DNA of 64,000 nt. It comes from an uncultured Saprospiraceae bacterium. GTDB lineage: Bacteria > Bacteroidota > Bacteroidia > Chitinophagales > Saprospiraceae. The stretch covers positions 27,900 to 91,899 of the forward strand of contig CALFBH010000058.1 of the NCBI GenBank assembly GCA_937951615.1, read 5' to 3'. Below, piece by piece: positions 63,701-64,000 of the stretch; position 1 is the stretch's first letter, and each line of letters starts with the position of its first letter. The notes under the pieces were generated by a model, which ran no database searches, was not told the origin of the DNA, and was given only the letters and a program-made list of their open reading frames with translations. The position numbers and the translations under genes are program-made.

Positions 63701-64000
63701 ACAGCCCCTTATGATTATAACTGGGATGATGGTACAAATACGGGCAGCGGCACAGGCACACCAATAAGCGGACTAGGTGCAGGTACATACAATATTACAG
63801 TAACAGATACCAACGGCTGCACAGCCACATCCACAGCCACTTTAACCGATCCAACAGCCCTAAGCGTCACCGCAACACCAAGCGACCCAAGTTGCAACGG
63901 CAACGCAGATGGCAGCATCGACCTAAGCACAACAAACGGCACAGCCCCTTATGATTACAACTGGGATGATGGTACAAATATGGGTATCGGCACAGGCACA
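57785..64000 (+). CDS. Giant secreted SprB-repeat adhesin, partial (3' end outside window)
   Basis: One frame stays open from 57785 to the window end, 2,072 residues, with no stop. A signal peptide (MKYFLCCLTFLFLNTIFAQ) is followed by a P-proprotein convertase domain (about 20-165: DLDISLLAPDGTTVELSTDN, ANGTWQLCITDD), two pre-peptidase C-like beta modules (about 175-465), a lamin-tail domain (about 490-655, ISEYIEGTGDNKCIEIFNGT), a second LTD-like module (about 730-925), a PKD-like module, and many SprB repeats from about 1080 (PSCNGNADGSIDLSTTNGTA, then PYDYNW). Two further beta modules interrupt the repeats (62000-62880). SprB proteins are surface adhesins moved by the gliding motor and exported by T9SS; a sorting tail is expected beyond the window. 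Last two repeats are almost identical, 240 bases apart. Confidence 0.9.
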   Translation, partial: MKYFLCCLTFLFLNTIFAQEFYGDAGTIPDNNTAVCVSVNVAGVGILNTLDNSFTKVCLSIDAPNPNDLDISLLAPDGTTVELSTDNGGSSGNDYYYKTCFTRCGPTGPITGLQSNSEGYYTAEGNINDFNTMSTNANGTWQLCITDDLVGGGVNTVNQWSLTFSDYGPPAAPAGADCANAYNITTMPYNSSCALLSANSFSNGISTCGSNIYGGGDYVYTYTPTVDEFLSVEAATNYSNFTGFPYLTVLDGCPGAGGSCLGSDDGLGSGDQIMTVAGVPLTAGNTYYIVVTASSGGFGEPFDISFFTSENAADDCTNATYLYGGETYTGTNILTPTDNSVQAPSVDPGGEMVCNGAANNFVYYTFTTDNIGSTIDLSFLDMQCGIADGGVQIALFEEPATGACNGPGTWGTAMECTPSTLDNEYYSWSGLSPNTNYYLIVDGEAGSDCSWNLTLNGDAVPPPPTPAGDGCPEIFTSELSSANCPVMGSPEELFISEYIEGTGDNKCIEIFNGTAFPIDLNAENYTLEVYYNGGAGQTLAILDGIITPGDVFVVCNTSANVPASVTVDDVFALGPSGNDAVALVHNGAIIDIFGNIGCDPGAQWAAGANSTANATLVRNPNVAAGITTDPGNAPCTFPTLGTEWTAFPQDDFSNLGTHDYNGPLAAACCALCPGEEFELTIVSADQMWNANVNTIDWYYSTTPGFNPYTGQGTPLTQTPIPPVVDCVPTSGSVALNEIMPRPIVADGDTGPTTGEWIELIGPPGTNIGCYVLTDGDWTITIPPGTVINSTGFYTIGYAAVVGLGVDLNIATCSCTTSATPNETLVLTNAGEYVALFDNSGTFSQGLIYGTPSANNTPPFGAFDLSGAGVIPTAGLAGCVTSVTIPGNPASFDVVGIAPSSNESFEREPDQTGNWTSEPGGSIDACNEGESQIYPLSVTTSLTDESLCNQTVYITGIINPHPDPDPTADNGTSCEITNTSSMTQEFQVCLECAVADAGLDFALPCFGSNAQLDGSGSSTETGTTYQWTATDPNNFNGPSNVISPLIEAGDTFFLEVISPIGCIDMDTVVVYEPNQIVGTATVTDPLCNGDNGSITLDITGGTGFYNVGWTAAGTIFPILGTTITSDTGVTVVLSNIPPGNYDIGIADQNWTFGSPVCIVNVLGVTVVEPALLTASATGEALSCNGDTNGNITLTVNGGTAPYAYAWDNGAGTTQNPANLGVGTYNVIVTDANMCTTMASAEITEPAEFIIVPDITNPSCDGNNNGTITLTINGGVSPYNYVWSNGLPNSPTQTGLSAGTYGVTVDDANGCELEIFPITLTAPPALTATMTGINPACIANSGQVSITVNNGTAPYTYIWNNGGTTPTIAGLTAGTYQVTATDANNCTVIDALSITDDASVGECNEVTMTIDQITFPPLEDGAGLASNTEWILSINGTTWYFEIPSNTGGTYDPNVVFNNTDDPINCGGAPFIIPLGDALQGQTTAPVYVQVHEDDLPGIHDCIFDYGDASDITGNFPPDDELFSWTELTLDFTNNILTIPALGGDITIQYSINCTQVACPPPPSCDFTNDCNTVTLQFDSFYTIQCDESDAADGLVDIAIDVNGTTVEWTDIAAPTEIGVFGTPSCGTNPLPVAITTPGQSNISFNIDIYENDGTCGDGLGAGDDNVTSTSLNINLSSDTGGTIFVNECMVINYSVVCTPIEITDITIDTQTPCTPDNTQFSQDIIITYSNPPATGTLDVNGVSFPITGSPQTVTLTNLPLGNSIPVTASFSEVPTCSLTDGLITPPLLIAIDEVLITDPNCGNADGTITIAAGAGLTPFMYSIDGGTTFSGTDLFTGLTAGTYDIILTDANGCSITDSIAVLTDQAGPLIDMIDISNPLCNGNATGTITITASGGTSPLTYSIDGGTTSGATNIFTDLSAGIYDVVVTDANNCTATSTATLTNPTALSVTATPSDPSCNGNADGSIDLSTTNGTAPYDYNWDDGTNTGSGTGTPISGLGAGTYNITVTDTNGCTATSTATLTDPTALSVTATPSDPSCNGNADGSIDLSTTNGTAPYDYNWDDGTNMGIGTGT

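Noticed and set aside
57847..63942. Many minus-strand frames of 60-123 codons
   Set aside because: They are shadows of the repeat-rich adhesin frame, which is open for 6.2 kb and has coherent domains.
61030..64000. Regular repeats as a CRISPR or satellite array
   Set aside because: They keep a protein-coding frame with SprB-repeat sequence.
1..64000. tRNA or rRNA genes
   Set aside because: No cloverleaf-like sequence or rRNA segment was recognised on reading; a covariance search would settle it.

Overview
The window looks like chromosomal DNA of a member of the Bacteroidota, probably the Saprospiria (Lewinella/Haliscomenobacter/Saprospira-like). The evidence is: type IX secretion (T9SS) C-terminal sorting domains on two proteins, a gliding-type SprB-repeat adhesin, promoters of the TTG-N19/20-TAnnTTTG kind, a Rho factor with a long charged insertion, many lipoproteins and few Shine-Dalgarno sites. 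Base composition is AT-rich, and the defence-type genes are more AT-rich still. No tRNA, rRNA or CRISPR array was seen.

Layout. 1-2.5 kb: a partial membrane protein, a degenerate EEP-fold phosphatase/nuclease and a methyltransferase. 2.5-7.1 kb: an accessory island with an Abi-like membrane protein and an EAD11-LytTR regulator, an attC-like hairpin, a broken tyrosine recombinase, a single-chain type IIG restriction-modification protein and a group II intron tail. 7.2-15.1 kb: a membrane protein, ileS (with an unusual GIHH signature), an Abi_C-type gene, an antitoxin/small basic protein/HEPN operon, and serS. 15.2-18.0 kb: rho and rpmH-rnpA. 18.1-22.6 kb: a lipoprotein subtilase followed by four free-standing copies of its N-terminal prodomain-like region, each itself a lipoprotein, behind a promoter whose spacer holds a G9 tract. 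22.9-29.3 kb: S41 protease, tsaB, two ArsR paralogues, an O-methyltransferase and a LysM glucosaminidase. 29.4-33.2 kb: a two-gene restriction-modification system lying exactly between two paralogous LysM glucosaminidases. 34.4-46.7 kb: sugar catabolism (two TIM-barrel isomerase/epimerases, a DUF1080 hydrolase, a GMC dehydrogenase with its small subunit, an MFS transporter, a Gfo/Idh/MocA oxidoreductase), interrupted by a gene graveyard with a MITE and by a HEPN-like/S23 pair. 46.7-57.4 kb: tatC, penicillin-acylase family protein, carotenoid genes (CrtI, CruF-like), scpB, a T9SS protein, a glycosyltransferase and an LRR lipoprotein. 57.8-64.0 kb: the start of a giant SprB-repeat adhesin that runs off the window.

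How it fits together. The sugar genes form a plausible periplasm-to-cytoplasm route for oxidative (3-keto) glycoside breakdown. The subtilase cluster is the most interesting candidate for a new system: a surface or periplasmic protease with a bank of dedicated prodomain-like inhibitors or chaperones. The EAD11-LytTR pair is a second candidate, of the conflict-system type.

Intergenic DNA is striking: many spacers are built of degenerate 6-8 nt words, often as inverted pairs, and there are at least two palindromic MITE-like families, one with a clear 8-bp target duplication that splits a gene.
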